Source: Candidatus Bathyarchaeota archaeon
GTDB lineage: Archaea; Thermoproteota; Bathyarchaeia; TCS64
NCBI GenBank assembly: GCA_030669135.1
Contig: DAOVEE010000006.1
Coordinates: 1-23,735, forward strand
Reading direction: 5' to 3'
DNA length: 23,735 bases
The notes under the pieces are model-generated. The model saw only the letters and a program-made list of their open reading frames with translations. It ran no database searches and was not told the DNA's origin. Shown here piece by piece: positions 7,626 to 14,132 of the stretch. The position numbers and the translations under genes are program-made. Numbering within the stretch: the stretch's first letter is position 1; each line of letters begins with the position of its first letter.

Positions 7626-8845
7626 TTGACCTCTAGTTCACTCAGCGCCGTGGCCTCATCCACGTTCATTATGATCTTCCACCTGCCCTCAACCGGCCCC
7701 TTACGGCCATGAGTCCCCACGGGGCCGAGATACGTGTATGAAGCGCCTTCCGGGATCAACCCCGTAATGGAATCCAAGAAATCTTCTCCGACCTGAATCA
7801 AACCCCGACCTGAGAGCAACTCAACCACGTATCCGAGCCTCTGGAGAACAGAGTTAGAACCCATCCTGCCTGCGTACGACAATAGTTTATCCCCGTCAAC
7901 ACCGGAGCTGAGGGCGTTAGACACGACATAGACCGCCTGTGACACCCCGCCACAGTAATCAGGCTTGTCAAGGGAGTCTAGGACGGCCTTCTCCGGCTCC
8001 GCCACGTATATCTCACACCCGTCCGCCTCAGCCTTCGTGAAGCCGAAGAACTTGTCATCGACCAGTGTCACGAACTTGTAGCTGGTGTTCCTCCACCTAA
8101 AGCTCCGCCTAGGCTTCACCGTGCATACATATGTCTTAGGAGAGAACTGCGAGGTGAATCCATGGTAGTTGTTAGCCGTCTGGTACCCGAAGTAGTATGG
8201 CGCCGTCAACACGCTTCCAACCACCAAAGAGTTCATGGGCGGATACCTCTCCTCGTAGCCGTACTCCAGCGGAATGAACAGATACTTCCCGCGGATGATC
8301 CTCTCTAGGTATCCCTTCTGGTCTAGTCTCTCCAGAATCTTGCTGGCGTATCCGGCTTCGATGTTAAGGTAGTCTTGGACCTTCTTTGAGTCAACGAGGC
8401 TACATTTGCATGCTTTGATGTGTGATAATAGATCAGACTCGACGGCCGTCAAGACGTTCTCCAAGTCTTTCCGGCGGAGGTGTCTCCTAACCTTCTGTTC
8501 GTCGATGGAGAGGCCTCTCAGCAGCATCACCTCTACGCCGAAACTTTCCAAAATGTTCTCGGCGTTTTCGCTGATATCCTCCCCGAGCACTATGAACCTG
8601 AATTCCTTCAGCGGGGGATCAAGGTTAGCTAGGATGGAGTAATAATTCAGTATCTGGCCGGCCTTCCTCTCGGTTATCTTCCCTGAAACTATCTCTATGA
8701 AGACGTCGACCCCTTCGTCGTCTCTGAGGTGGAGGTCGGCCCTGTATCTTTCTAGCAGAAGTTCTTCTGTGCCGATTAGACTCATCCCTGGAAACACATT
8801 CTCCATGTTTTCGCTGACGTATCTCTGGACCTCTGCCTCTCTCAT
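7622..8845 (-). CDS. abiEi: AbiEi antitoxin with N-terminal NucS-like (PD-(D/E)XK-fold) domain
   Basis: This 407-residue protein is about twice the usual AbiEi length. Residues 1-110 resemble the RecB/NucS (DUF91) fold: an E..L...RADLHLRDDEG segment, then FIEIVSGK and AGQILNYY, matching the D-(E)xK-Q pattern, with Asp37, Glu51 and Gln64 kept. The Lys expected two residues after Glu51 is Val53, so the nuclease may be inactive. Residues about 130-200 form a winged helix (VDSKKVQDYLNIEAGYASKILERL plus a wing). The rest is the AbiEi C-terminal part, with NYHGFTSQFSP, EPEKAVLDSLDKPDYCGG and a beta-rich tail. It should autorepress and neutralise the AbiEii toxin encoded immediately downstream. The fused nuclease-like domain is the unusual feature. 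The ATG at 8845 follows TTAAGG, and a palindromic operator lies 41 bases upstream. Confidence 0.8.
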   Translation of the reverse strand: MREAEVQRYVSENMENVFPGMSLIGTEELLLERYRADLHLRDDEGVDVFIEIVSGKITERKAGQILNYYSILANLDPPLKEFRFIVLGEDISENAENILESFGVEVMLLRGLSIDEQKVRRHLRRKDLENVLTAVESDLLSHIKACKCSLVDSKKVQDYLNIEAGYASKILERLDQKGYLERIIRGKYLFIPLEYGYEERYPPMNSLVVGSVLTAPYYFGYQTANNYHGFTSQFSPKTYVCTVKPRRSFRWRNTSYKFVTLVDDKFFGFTKAEADGCEIYVAEPEKAVLDSLDKPDYCGGVSQAVYVVSNALSSGVDGDKLLSYAGRMGSNSVLQRLGYVVELLSGRGLIQVGEDFLDSITGLIPEGASYTYLGPVGTHGRKGPVEGRWKIIMNVDEATALSELEVK

Positions 8846-8885
8846 ACCTTAACCCAGAACAACAACTAATATAAAAATTTTGTAT

Positions 8886-8919
8886 TTATAGACAAAACAA
8901 AATTTTGTTTTGTCTATAA
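8886..8919. promoter_or_regulatory. Perfect 34-bp palindrome, operator overlapping the AbiE promoter
   Basis: The two 17-base arms, TTATAGACAAAACAAAA and its exact complement, meet without spacer. A TATAAATA on the minus strand overlaps the outer end (about 8882-8889) and would start transcription just before the ATG at 8845. AbiEi antitoxins bind inverted repeats at their own promoters, so this is the likely autoregulatory site. A core AAAACAAAATTTT recurs in the operator of the second AbiE module at 19824. Confidence 0.7.
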
Positions 8920-8939
8920 CTTCATACTTTTTCATATGG

Positions 8940-8996
8940 CGGGCCGTCGTGGGCCCGGTGACCTGTGTTGATGAAATAATCTCGTCTTGGAGATTA
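8940..8996. repeat. Two perfect inverted repeats in the AbiE/viral-operon divergent gap
   Basis: CGGGCC/GGCCCG (8940-8957, six-base loop) and TAATCTC/GAGATTA (8977-8996, six-base loop) lie in the 335-base gap between the divergent AbiE and viral operons. The gap has no gene; besides these it holds the palindrome at 8886 and the promoter for the gene at 9181. The hairpins may end short transcripts or bind a protein. Only the symmetry is seen. Confidence 0.4.
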
Positions 8997-9090
8997 CTTT
9001 AACTAATTTTCAAACAAGATGCAGCGTATTGATGATAGCTATAAAATGGTGATAATATTATGTGTATAATATGATGGTGTCTAATAAAAT

Positions 9091-9100
9091 TGTATAAATA
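9091..9100 (+). promoter_or_regulatory. TATA box of the terminase operon
   Basis: TGTATAAATA is a strong archaeal TATA element. The predicted transcript start near 9123 gives a leader of nearly 60 bases before ATG 9181, so this operon is not leaderless. It probably drives 9181 to 13435. Confidence 0.5.
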
Positions 9101-9150
9101 CTCAGACTTATGATGTGAATATTGGATGCATGGTAATCACGGAGAAGCAA

Positions 9151-9170
9151 CATGAATATCATTCTTCATG
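9151..9170. promoter_or_regulatory. Inverted repeat in the leader of the terminase operon
   Basis: CATGAA/TTCATG arms with an eight-base spacer lie 10 bases before ATG 9181, overlapping or adjoining its GAGGCG ribosome site. It could be an operator or an mRNA hairpin that occludes the ribosome site. The symmetry is seen; the function is a guess. Confidence 0.35.
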
Positions 9171-9180
9171 AGGCGTAGGC

Positions 9181-9585
9181 ATGGCGGAAGATCTGGAAGT
9201 CAGGCACGTAGGCATCGATGAGATCGAGAAGGGAGAGCTCCCGAAGGGCAGCTTCATCATCGTGCGCTGGATGGACGCCTCGGACACGAGGGCCCGGCTG
9301 GTCGACCACGAGGAGAGCCCCGACGTCAACTGCAAGGACTGGGGCCTCTACCTGGGCGTCAGCGGGAGGAAGAGGAAGCTCCTCATACTGGGCAAGGACG
9401 TGGTGGAGCTCCACAACGTGTGGGGCGCCACCCGGATACCCCTGGAGCTCATCGAGGACGTCCGCCTCGTCCTGCCCCGTGAGGCCATGATGCGCCTCAT
9501 CGCCGAGGTGCGCGTCCTCGGGAGACGCGTCGCCCTGCGGAGGTACAAGGTTCAGGAGGAACGGGTGAGTGTACGGATACTTTAA
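9181..9585 (+). CDS. Conserved-looking hypothetical viral protein
   Basis: The product has 134 residues from ATG 9181 behind GAGGCG. It is mainly beta: GSFIIVRWMDASDTRARLVDHEE, then WGLYLGVSGRKRKLLILGKDVVEL and WGATRIPLELIEDVRLVL, ending in a basic helical tail. The compact strand pattern suggests a small beta-barrel (SH3/OB-like), but no family is recognised with certainty. It is the first gene of a run leading to the terminase and overlaps the next gene by 17 bases, so it is probably viral and expressed with packaging genes. No signal peptide or membrane segment is visible. Confidence 0.6.
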   Translation: MAEDLEVRHVGIDEIEKGELPKGSFIIVRWMDASDTRARLVDHEESPDVNCKDWGLYLGVSGRKRKLLILGKDVVELHNVWGATRIPLELIEDVRLVLPREAMMRLIAEVRVLGRRVALRRYKVQEERVSVRIL

Positions 9586-9844
9586 GGCCCTCGTCAGGAG
9601 GGCCCTAACCAAGGAGACGGCAACCCACGCCGAGGGGCCCAGGCGGTTCAGGGTACTGGAGGAGGCCCCCAGCGACGGCTTCGTCCTCATCGTCGCCCTC
9701 ATGGTCGTCTTCTTCGCGGGCCTCATCTTCCTTGAGATCGTCCACATGGTGTGGATGGGGACGTGGAATGACGTCATATTCAACGGCATCATGCTCGTCG
9801 TGGGCACCATCGTCGGGGCAGTCTGGGGGAAGGCCGCGCAGTGA
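9569..9844 (+). CDS. Small membrane protein, holin-like candidate
   Basis: The product has 91 residues from GTG 9569. Residues about 42-63 (GFVLIVALMVVFFAGLIFLEIV) and 68-88 (WNDVIFNGIMLVVGTIVGAVWG) are two hydrophobic helices separated by a short polar turn; the N-terminal 35 residues are basic and cytoplasmic-looking. Small size, two helices, charged N-terminus and placement in a viral operon match holin-type proteins or other small viral membrane proteins, but archaeal holins are poorly defined and no lysis enzyme is next to it. It overlaps both neighbours. Confidence 0.5.
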   Translation: MYGYFKALVRRALTKETATHAEGPRRFRVLEEAPSDGFVLIVALMVVFFAGLIFLEIVHMVWMGTWNDVIFNGIMLVVGTIVGAVWGKAAQ

Positions 9845-10071
9845 AGGTAGGAGACACAGACCAGATCACGGTCATGGGGAAGACGTGGACCGTGAAGAAG
9901 CTGGCCGCGGGGGAGGAGATCGGCTCCTCGGCGCCCACCTTCAAGGTCGTGGACGGCCCCATCCCCGTCGCCGGGTACTGGTACAGGCTACGCGGCGCGC
10001 GGAGAGGGATACGGCGGCAGTACCGGAGGCACCTTGAGAGGCTGAGGAGAGATGGGCGTGGCGACGGTTAG
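9841..10071 (+). CDS. Small basic hypothetical protein
   Basis: The product has 76 residues, its GTG start overlapping the previous stop (GTGA). The first half is beta-like (VGDTDQITVMGKTWTVKKLAAGEE, then FKVVDGPIPVAGYWYRL); the second half is very Arg-rich (GARRGIRRQYRRHLERLRRDG) and could bind nucleic acid. Its end overlaps the next start by 20 bases. It is probably a genuine viral gene because frame, overlap and codon use match its neighbours. No family is recognised. Confidence 0.5.
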   Translation: MKVGDTDQITVMGKTWTVKKLAAGEEIGSSAPTFKVVDGPIPVAGYWYRLRGARRGIRRQYRRHLERLRRDGRGDG

Positions 10072-11494
10072 AGCACGGCGCAGGGGCCGCCGATACGACA
10101 AGGAGCGAGGCTGCTACGTCTACGACGTAGCCTTCAAGACCGTGGCGCCCCTGACCGAACGCACCGTCAAGGTCGCCGAGGCGTTCGGGCTGGGAGTAGA
10201 CGAGGAGCAGACCCACGTCCTCTACGACGACTTCGAGCTCCACCTAACAGACGGCGACGTCGTATACATCACCGGGGACAGCGGCTCAGGGAAGAGCGTC
10301 CTCCTGGACGCCATACGGAGGGACCTGGGGGACGAGGCCGCATGCATGGACCGGCTGCCCGAGCCCGGCGACGAGCCCATAATCGACACGGTGGGCGATA
10401 GCTTCAAGGAGGCCCTGGGCATCCTCAGCCGCGTAGGCCTCAACGACGCCTACCTCTTCCTCAGACGCTACCACGAGCTCAGCGAGGGCCAGCGCTACAG
10501 GTACCGCCTGGCCCAGCTCCTCGACTCGGGCAAGAACCGGTGGCTCTGCGACGAGTTCCTCAGCACCCTGGACCGCACCACAGCCAAGGTGGTCGCCTAC
10601 AACATCCAGAAACAGGCCAGGAAAACAGGCGCCACCCTCATCGCAGCCACCACCCACGGCGACCTGGCGCGCGACCTAGCCCCCAGCATCCACGTGGTGA
10701 AGGGCTGGGGCAAGGAGATCAACACCGAGTACAGCCGGGGCGCCGCGGCGCCGCGGTGCACCGTCACCGACGACGTGGCGGTGGAGGAGGCGTCCAAGGA
10801 GGACTACCAACGCCTGTCGTACCTCCACTACCGGGGCGGCAGGGTCACCACCCCCCTCAAGTACTACAGGATGACCCGCCTCGGCGAGCTGGTGGCCGTC
10901 ATCGTCTACTCCAGCCCACCCGCCCAGGTGGGCGGCAGGAAGGAGGCCGTCGGCTACGCCCCCACGCTGACGGAGCTGAACAGGGACTGGGCCCTCATAA
11001 GCAGGGTCATAGTCCACCCCAAGTACCGGGGCGTCGGCCTGGGCAGCCGCCTCATAGCCGAGACCCTGCCCCTCCAGGGAAGGAGCCACGTGGAGCTCGT
11101 CGCCGTGATGGCCCAGTACAACCCCTTCGCCGAGAGGGCCGGCATGACCCTCATAAAGATAAAGGAGCCCCACCCCACCGTCACGGAGGCCGTGGAGCGC
11201 CTCCGCCGCCTCGGCTTCAACCCCGCCCTCATGGGGTCCCTGAGACGCAACGAGGCCACCCTGGACGCCCTGCCGGGACGCGAGAAGGTCTACGAGGCCC
11301 TCATGGCCGTCGCCCCCGGCCCATACCTGCGCCGCCTGACCCGGCTCAAGAAGATGTACGTCACCCGCCGCATGCTCCGAGACTGGCTCCCCGAACAGGA
11401 CGACACGAGCCTGGCCCGTGCCCTCAAGACCCTCGGCGTGCTCGCCCAGACCAAGGCGTACCTACACTGGAGCAGCGAACGGTGCCCCACGTGA
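10052..11494 (+). CDS. ABC-type ATPase fused to GNAT acetyltransferase-like domain (COG2401)
   Basis: The product has 480 residues. Residues about 40-225 form an ABC ATPase: Walker A GDSGSGKS (75-82), signature LSEGQ (143-147), Walker B RWLCDEF (163-169) and switch His202 in TTHGDL. No transmembrane part exists, so it is a soluble ATPase. Residues about 245-370 form a GNAT fold with the CoA-binding turn YRGVGLGSRL (325-334), preceded by LISRVIVHP and followed by VELVAVMAQYNPFAERAGM. This is the domain order of COG2401, an archaeal and viral family of unknown role. The C-terminal 110 residues are helical and basic. All ATPase motifs are intact. The gene sits directly before the terminase, which suggests a role in handling or modifying packaged DNA; the LHYRGG motif (258-263) loosely recalls Mu Mom, a GNAT-fold DNA modifier, but that link is speculative. 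Confidence 0.82.
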   Translation: MGVATVRARRRGRRYDKERGCYVYDVAFKTVAPLTERTVKVAEAFGLGVDEEQTHVLYDDFELHLTDGDVVYITGDSGSGKSVLLDAIRRDLGDEAACMDRLPEPGDEPIIDTVGDSFKEALGILSRVGLNDAYLFLRRYHELSEGQRYRYRLAQLLDSGKNRWLCDEFLSTLDRTTAKVVAYNIQKQARKTGATLIAATTHGDLARDLAPSIHVVKGWGKEINTEYSRGAAAPRCTVTDDVAVEEASKEDYQRLSYLHYRGGRVTTPLKYYRMTRLGELVAVIVYSSPPAQVGGRKEAVGYAPTLTELNRDWALISRVIVHPKYRGVGLGSRLIAETLPLQGRSHVELVAVMAQYNPFAERAGMTLIKIKEPHPTVTEAVERLRRLGFNPALMGSLRRNEATLDALPGREKVYEALMAVAPGPYLRRLTRLKKMYVTRRMLRDWLPEQDDTSLARALKTLGVLAQTKAYLHWSSERCPT

Positions 11495-11521
11495 AGAAGC
11501 GAAAGAGTGGAGACCCAAGCG

Positions 11522-11788
11522 GTGAGGAAATACATATTCACGGACCAGGAACGGGAGACGCTGCTGGCTTGGCTGCGAACGGGGGAGGAACCCCACTACA
11601 CCCAACAGGTGTTCTTCAAACTCCGAAGGATCAGCCCACGCCTCGTCGAGGACATCAAGCTGTACATACAGGCACGGAAGACCCTCCTCGCCTTGAAACG
11701 GTGGCGCCGAAACGTCCCAAGATCCGCCTATGGGCCACTCCTCGGCGCACAAGGATCGACCCCGCGGCGAAGAGACACCGGTACGTAG
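11522..11788 (+). CDS. Small-terminase-like protein, N-terminal part (frame 1 of 2)
   Basis: From GTG 11522 the frame reads VRKYIFTDQERETLLAWL, then ISPRLVEDIKLYIQARKTLL. It is clearly paralogous to residues 1-55 of the intact protein at 22768 (MRTYIFTRREREALFHW, LIQDIRLFTLAQRK), whose ATG aligns with this GTG; GGAG lies nine bases upstream. GTG 11507 is an alternative start. After about 11700 the frame turns into an Arg-rich shadow, while the continuation of the homology is found in the frame at 11701-12027. The helix-turn-helix-like N-terminus fits the DNA-binding part of a small terminase. Either a one-base shift split the gene or two coupled subunits exist. Confidence 0.6.
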   Translation: MRKYIFTDQERETLLAWLRTGEEPHYTQQVFFKLRRISPRLVEDIKLYIQARKTLLALKRWRRNVPRSAYGPLLGAQGSTPRRRDTGT

Positions 11789-12027
11789 ACAGGCTCGAGG
11801 GCCTCTGGGGCCAGCTGGACACCATCATAGTGAACCCCCAGACAGAGGAGAAGACCCGCATCAAGGCCATGAACACCCTCATCAGGTGCCTCAACGTCGT
11901 CTACGGGATGGTGGAGGCCATGGAGGTGGAGGAGATTGAACAAGAGATTAAGGAGCTTGAGGAAGACGAGAGACGACGCGAGGAGCAGGGCATCCTCGGC
12001 TACAGGCTGCCGGACCCTGCCCCCTGA
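11701..12027 (+). CDS. Small-terminase-like protein, C-terminal part (frame 2 of 2)
   Basis: This frame continues the homology to the protein at 22768: ATPRRTRIDPAAKRHRYVDRL aligns with its IAPIPIKADRTIFLVQRL, and EEKTRIKAMNTLIRCLNVVYG with TPKKRLEAAAQAIKTARVIQG. If translated separately it would start at GTG 11701, but no ribosome site precedes it, and no other start lies nearby in this frame. The C-terminus is a strongly acidic helix (EEIEQEIKELEEDERRREE), suited to oligomerise or contact the large subunit. It overlaps the proposed terminase start. Small terminases recognise viral DNA and feed it to the motor; the assignment rests on position and helical character. Confidence 0.55.
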   Translation: MAPKRPKIRLWATPRRTRIDPAAKRHRYVDRLEGLWGQLDTIIVNPQTEEKTRIKAMNTLIRCLNVVYGMVEAMEVEEIEQEIKELEEDERRREEQGILGYRLPDPAP

Positions 12028-13435
12028 CCCCGTCACGTTCTGCCGGCAGTGGCTCAACTACGAGCCCTACACGTACGTCCGCCCCTTCCTCAGGGACCAG
12101 AGCCACTTCGTGGCCCTCCTCATGGCCCGCCAGACGGGCAAGACCTTCAACGGGATGGCCAAGCTCCTCTACCTCGCCTTCAGGCACCCCGGCTCCACCG
12201 TGCTGGTCACCGCCCCCAAGCTGGGCCAGGTCAAACGCATCGCCTTCAAGACGCTCCGCGACCACCTCCACAGGATGAAGGCCAACGACCCGGCCCTCTT
12301 CGACGCCGTCTGCCGCGAACGAGGCCTCATGAAGACCATGATACGGCTCCGGAACGGCTCCACCATCCTCGCTGAGCCCCCCGTCCCCGAGACCATAAGA
12401 GGCCACACCGCCAAAGCCGTCTACCTCATGGAGATGAACTTCATCCGCGACGACACGGACCTCTACACAGCCGTCCTCTTCACCATAAACACCACAGACG
12501 GCGTCGTCATCGCCGAGAGCACCCCCTGGAACACCGACAGCGTCTTCCACCGCATCTACCACGAACCCACGTACGGGTTCAGCACCCACACCGTCCCATA
12601 CACCGAAGCCATGCCCCCCGACGGCCCCCTCACCCCCGGCATAGTCGACATGATCAGAAACCAGCTCATGGGCGACCCCAGCCGGTGGCGCAGGGAGATG
12701 CTCTGCACCTGGACCGAGGAAACCGACAGGTGGCTCCCCGCCAGCCTCATCGCCCTCTGCCAGGACCCCACCACACGCTACTACGGCCTCGACGCCAAGC
12801 ACCGCGGCCGATTCTACGCCGGCATAAACCTCGGCAAGAAACAGGACCACAGCGTCATAGCCGTACTGGAGAGAAAGACCCCCCACCTCCACCTACGCCA
12901 CCTCCACCGATTCAAGCTCGACACCCCATACGGCGTAGTCATAGGACACCTGAAACGCCTCCACGACAACTGGAGCCGCATAGCCCACACCTCCATCGAC
13001 CAGACAGGCGTAGGCGACTACATAGTCGAAGACATGAGACGCACCGGGATACGCAACCTGGAAGGCGTCGTCTTCACCCAGACCACCAAGGAAAGCATGG
13101 CCACCCAGCTCCGAGAGACCATGCGCACAGCCACCTGCCCCCGATGCGGCTGGAGAGGATACGTCGAAACCCTCACCGGCCAATGGAGACCACACTGCCC
13201 ACAAGGCTGCACAAGCCCAGAGGGAAACCCCCAGACACTCACACCACACCTCCACATCCCCTACGACCCCCAGCTCCTCGCCGAACTCAACACCCCCACC
13301 TACCAACTCACCAAGACAGGCCGAATCCACTACAGCCACCCCCAAGGCACCCACGACGACCGGTTCTGGGCCCTCTGCCTCGCCACCCGAGCCGCCTCCG
13401 CCAGCCACAGAAACAAGCCCGTGGCAACCCACTAG
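11936..13435 (+). CDS. terL: Terminase large subunit (packaging ATPase and nuclease)
   Basis: Up to 499 residues. The start is uncertain: TTG 11936 or TTG 11957, both inside the preceding gene, and no ATG precedes Walker A. The ATPase half has ARQTGKT (64-70), AVYLMEMN at the Walker B site (161-168) and the coupling motif IAESTPW (192-198). The RNase H-like nuclease half has AGINLGKKQDHS (295-306), SIDQTGVGD (353-361) and HDDRFWAL (473-480). Two deviations stand out: Met165 where Walker B has Asp, and Asn298 where the first nuclease Asp is normal; Glu166, Asp355 and Asp474/475 remain. A zinc ribbon, CPRCG ... CPQGC (401-425), is inserted before the last nuclease motif. The reading frame is intact. 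It is the last gene of the operon; the portal lies 11 kb upstream instead of downstream. Confidence 0.9.
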   Translation: MNKRLRSLRKTRDDARSRASSATGCRTLPPDPVTFCRQWLNYEPYTYVRPFLRDQSHFVALLMARQTGKTFNGMAKLLYLAFRHPGSTVLVTAPKLGQVKRIAFKTLRDHLHRMKANDPALFDAVCRERGLMKTMIRLRNGSTILAEPPVPETIRGHTAKAVYLMEMNFIRDDTDLYTAVLFTINTTDGVVIAESTPWNTDSVFHRIYHEPTYGFSTHTVPYTEAMPPDGPLTPGIVDMIRNQLMGDPSRWRREMLCTWTEETDRWLPASLIALCQDPTTRYYGLDAKHRGRFYAGINLGKKQDHSVIAVLERKTPHLHLRHLHRFKLDTPYGVVIGHLKRLHDNWSRIAHTSIDQTGVGDYIVEDMRRTGIRNLEGVVFTQTTKESMATQLRETMRTATCPRCGWRGYVETLTGQWRPHCPQGCTSPEGNPQTLTPHLHIPYDPQLLAELNTPTYQLTKTGRIHYSHPQGTHDDRFWALCLATRAASASHRNKPVATH

Positions 13436-13563
13436 CCCCCCCCACCCACAACCAACACCGCCACGGCACACCACACAAAACCCAGCACACCCAGAACCAC
13501 AAAAAAAATTCACGGAATACACACCTACGGCAACAACCATACACCGTGAAACGCGTGTTATCC
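13436..13563. other. A/C-rich spacer after the terminase
   Basis: The plus strand is almost purely A and C; positions 13436-13508 contain no T at all and only four G, followed by a run of eight A. No gene or promoter is visible. A similar A/C bias continues in the third positions of the terminase gene and in the spacer before 14800, so it looks like strand-specific mutation pressure. Confidence 0.5.
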
Positions 13564-13806
13564 ATGGAAACAGGACTACAGCCAACAAACATCACCCAGA
13601 TATCAACCATGTCCCACATATGGCCCACAGCACACACCGTGACCACCTACTATAAAGTCGAAGTAAACACAGACAAAGTAAAACCAGACAAACAGCACCG
13701 CGATTATAGATGGATCAACAGAATGGAGGATGGTTTGCACCCCTATCTAGTTGAAATGATTGAGAACTCAGGCCTATTCAGGGAATAACCAACTACGGGC
13801 CTCACC
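13564..13806 (+). pseudogene. NUDIX hydrolase 3'-end remnant, copy A
   Basis: From ATG 13564 to the stop at 13788 the frame encodes METGLQPTNITQIS, then SHIWPTAHTVTTYYKVEV, QHRDYRWI and LHPYLVEMIENSGLFRE. These match the part of NUDIX proteins after the Nudix box: the ETGL end of REUXEEXGU, the following strands and the EH..Y.W motif. The catalytic box itself (GX5EX7REUXEE) is missing, because the spacer upstream is unrelated. It is therefore a truncated remnant that cannot hydrolyse nucleotides. The sequence up to 13806, beyond the stop, is also shared with copy B at 14713-14943. Confidence 0.72.
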
Positions 13807-13851
13807 GAGCCATTTGACAGTCATCACTATTTTCAAGTATGAAATGTAATA

Positions 13852-13860
13852 CATATAAGT
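13852..13860 (+). promoter_or_regulatory. TATA box of the AbrB/VapC module at 13893
   Basis: CATATAAGT lies about 33 bases before the TTG start of the antitoxin gene, giving a very short leader. GGAG just before the TTG may still act as ribosome site. Confidence 0.45.
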
Positions 13861-13892
13861 AAGTATGTCAATCGTCTACCCGGAGACCCATC

Positions 13893-14132
13893 TTGGAGAT
13901 AGGAGTCAGCTCAGTCACATCAAAGGGCCAAGTCACGATACCGAAGGACATCCGGGAGGCTCTAGACGTGTCTAAAGGCGATAAAGTAATCTTCCAGGCT
14001 GACGGAGACACGGTGACGCTGAGGAAGGTTCCGAAGGATAAGCTCAGCGACATATTAATGAGGGCGAAGCCCCTCGGCGAGTCAAGCCTAGCCTTCCAGA
14101 GGAGGCTACGAAGAGAGTGGGACAGAGAGTAA
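13893..14132 (+). CDS. vapB: AbrB-type antitoxin VapB
   Basis: The product has 79 residues from TTG 13893 (GGAG seven bases upstream). The AbrB core SSVTSKGQVTIPKDIREALD and VSKGDKVIFQADGDTVTLRKV is canonical: the SKGQVTIPK turn is the family hallmark. The acidic/basic helical C-terminus (PLGESSLAFQRRLRREW) should bind the toxin. It overlaps vapC by 16 bases and should repress the promoter at 13852. The whole module is bracketed by two NUDIX 3'-end copies. Confidence 0.88.
   Translation: MEIGVSSVTSKGQVTIPKDIREALDVSKGDKVIFQADGDTVTLRKVPKDKLSDILMRAKPLGESSLAFQRRLRREWDRE

Noticed and set aside
5677..9180. Search for duplicated gene ends flanking the first VapBC/AbiE block
   Set aside because: No similarity was visible between 5677-5810 and 8846-9180, so the 3'-end duplication pattern is not claimed for these modules.
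9166..9810. 214-codon minus-strand ORF opposite 9181-9844
   Set aside because: Lies opposite two overlapping plus-strand genes with ribosome sites; composition typical of an antisense shadow.
10540..11700. Long ORF in a second frame over the ABC/GNAT gene, open into 12027
   Set aside because: The part before about 11700 is Arg/Pro/Gly-rich shadow; only the part after that shows homology to the protein at 22768 and is annotated.
11948..12892. 314-codon minus-strand ORF opposite the terminase
   Set aside because: Gly/Val-rich mirror of the terminase codons, no family resemblance, terminase motifs on the plus strand are decisive.
12685..13560. Plus-strand ORF rich in Pro, His and Arg continuing into the NUDIX remnant
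   Set aside because: Shadow of the terminase and A/C-rich spacer; only the end from 13564 resembles a protein.
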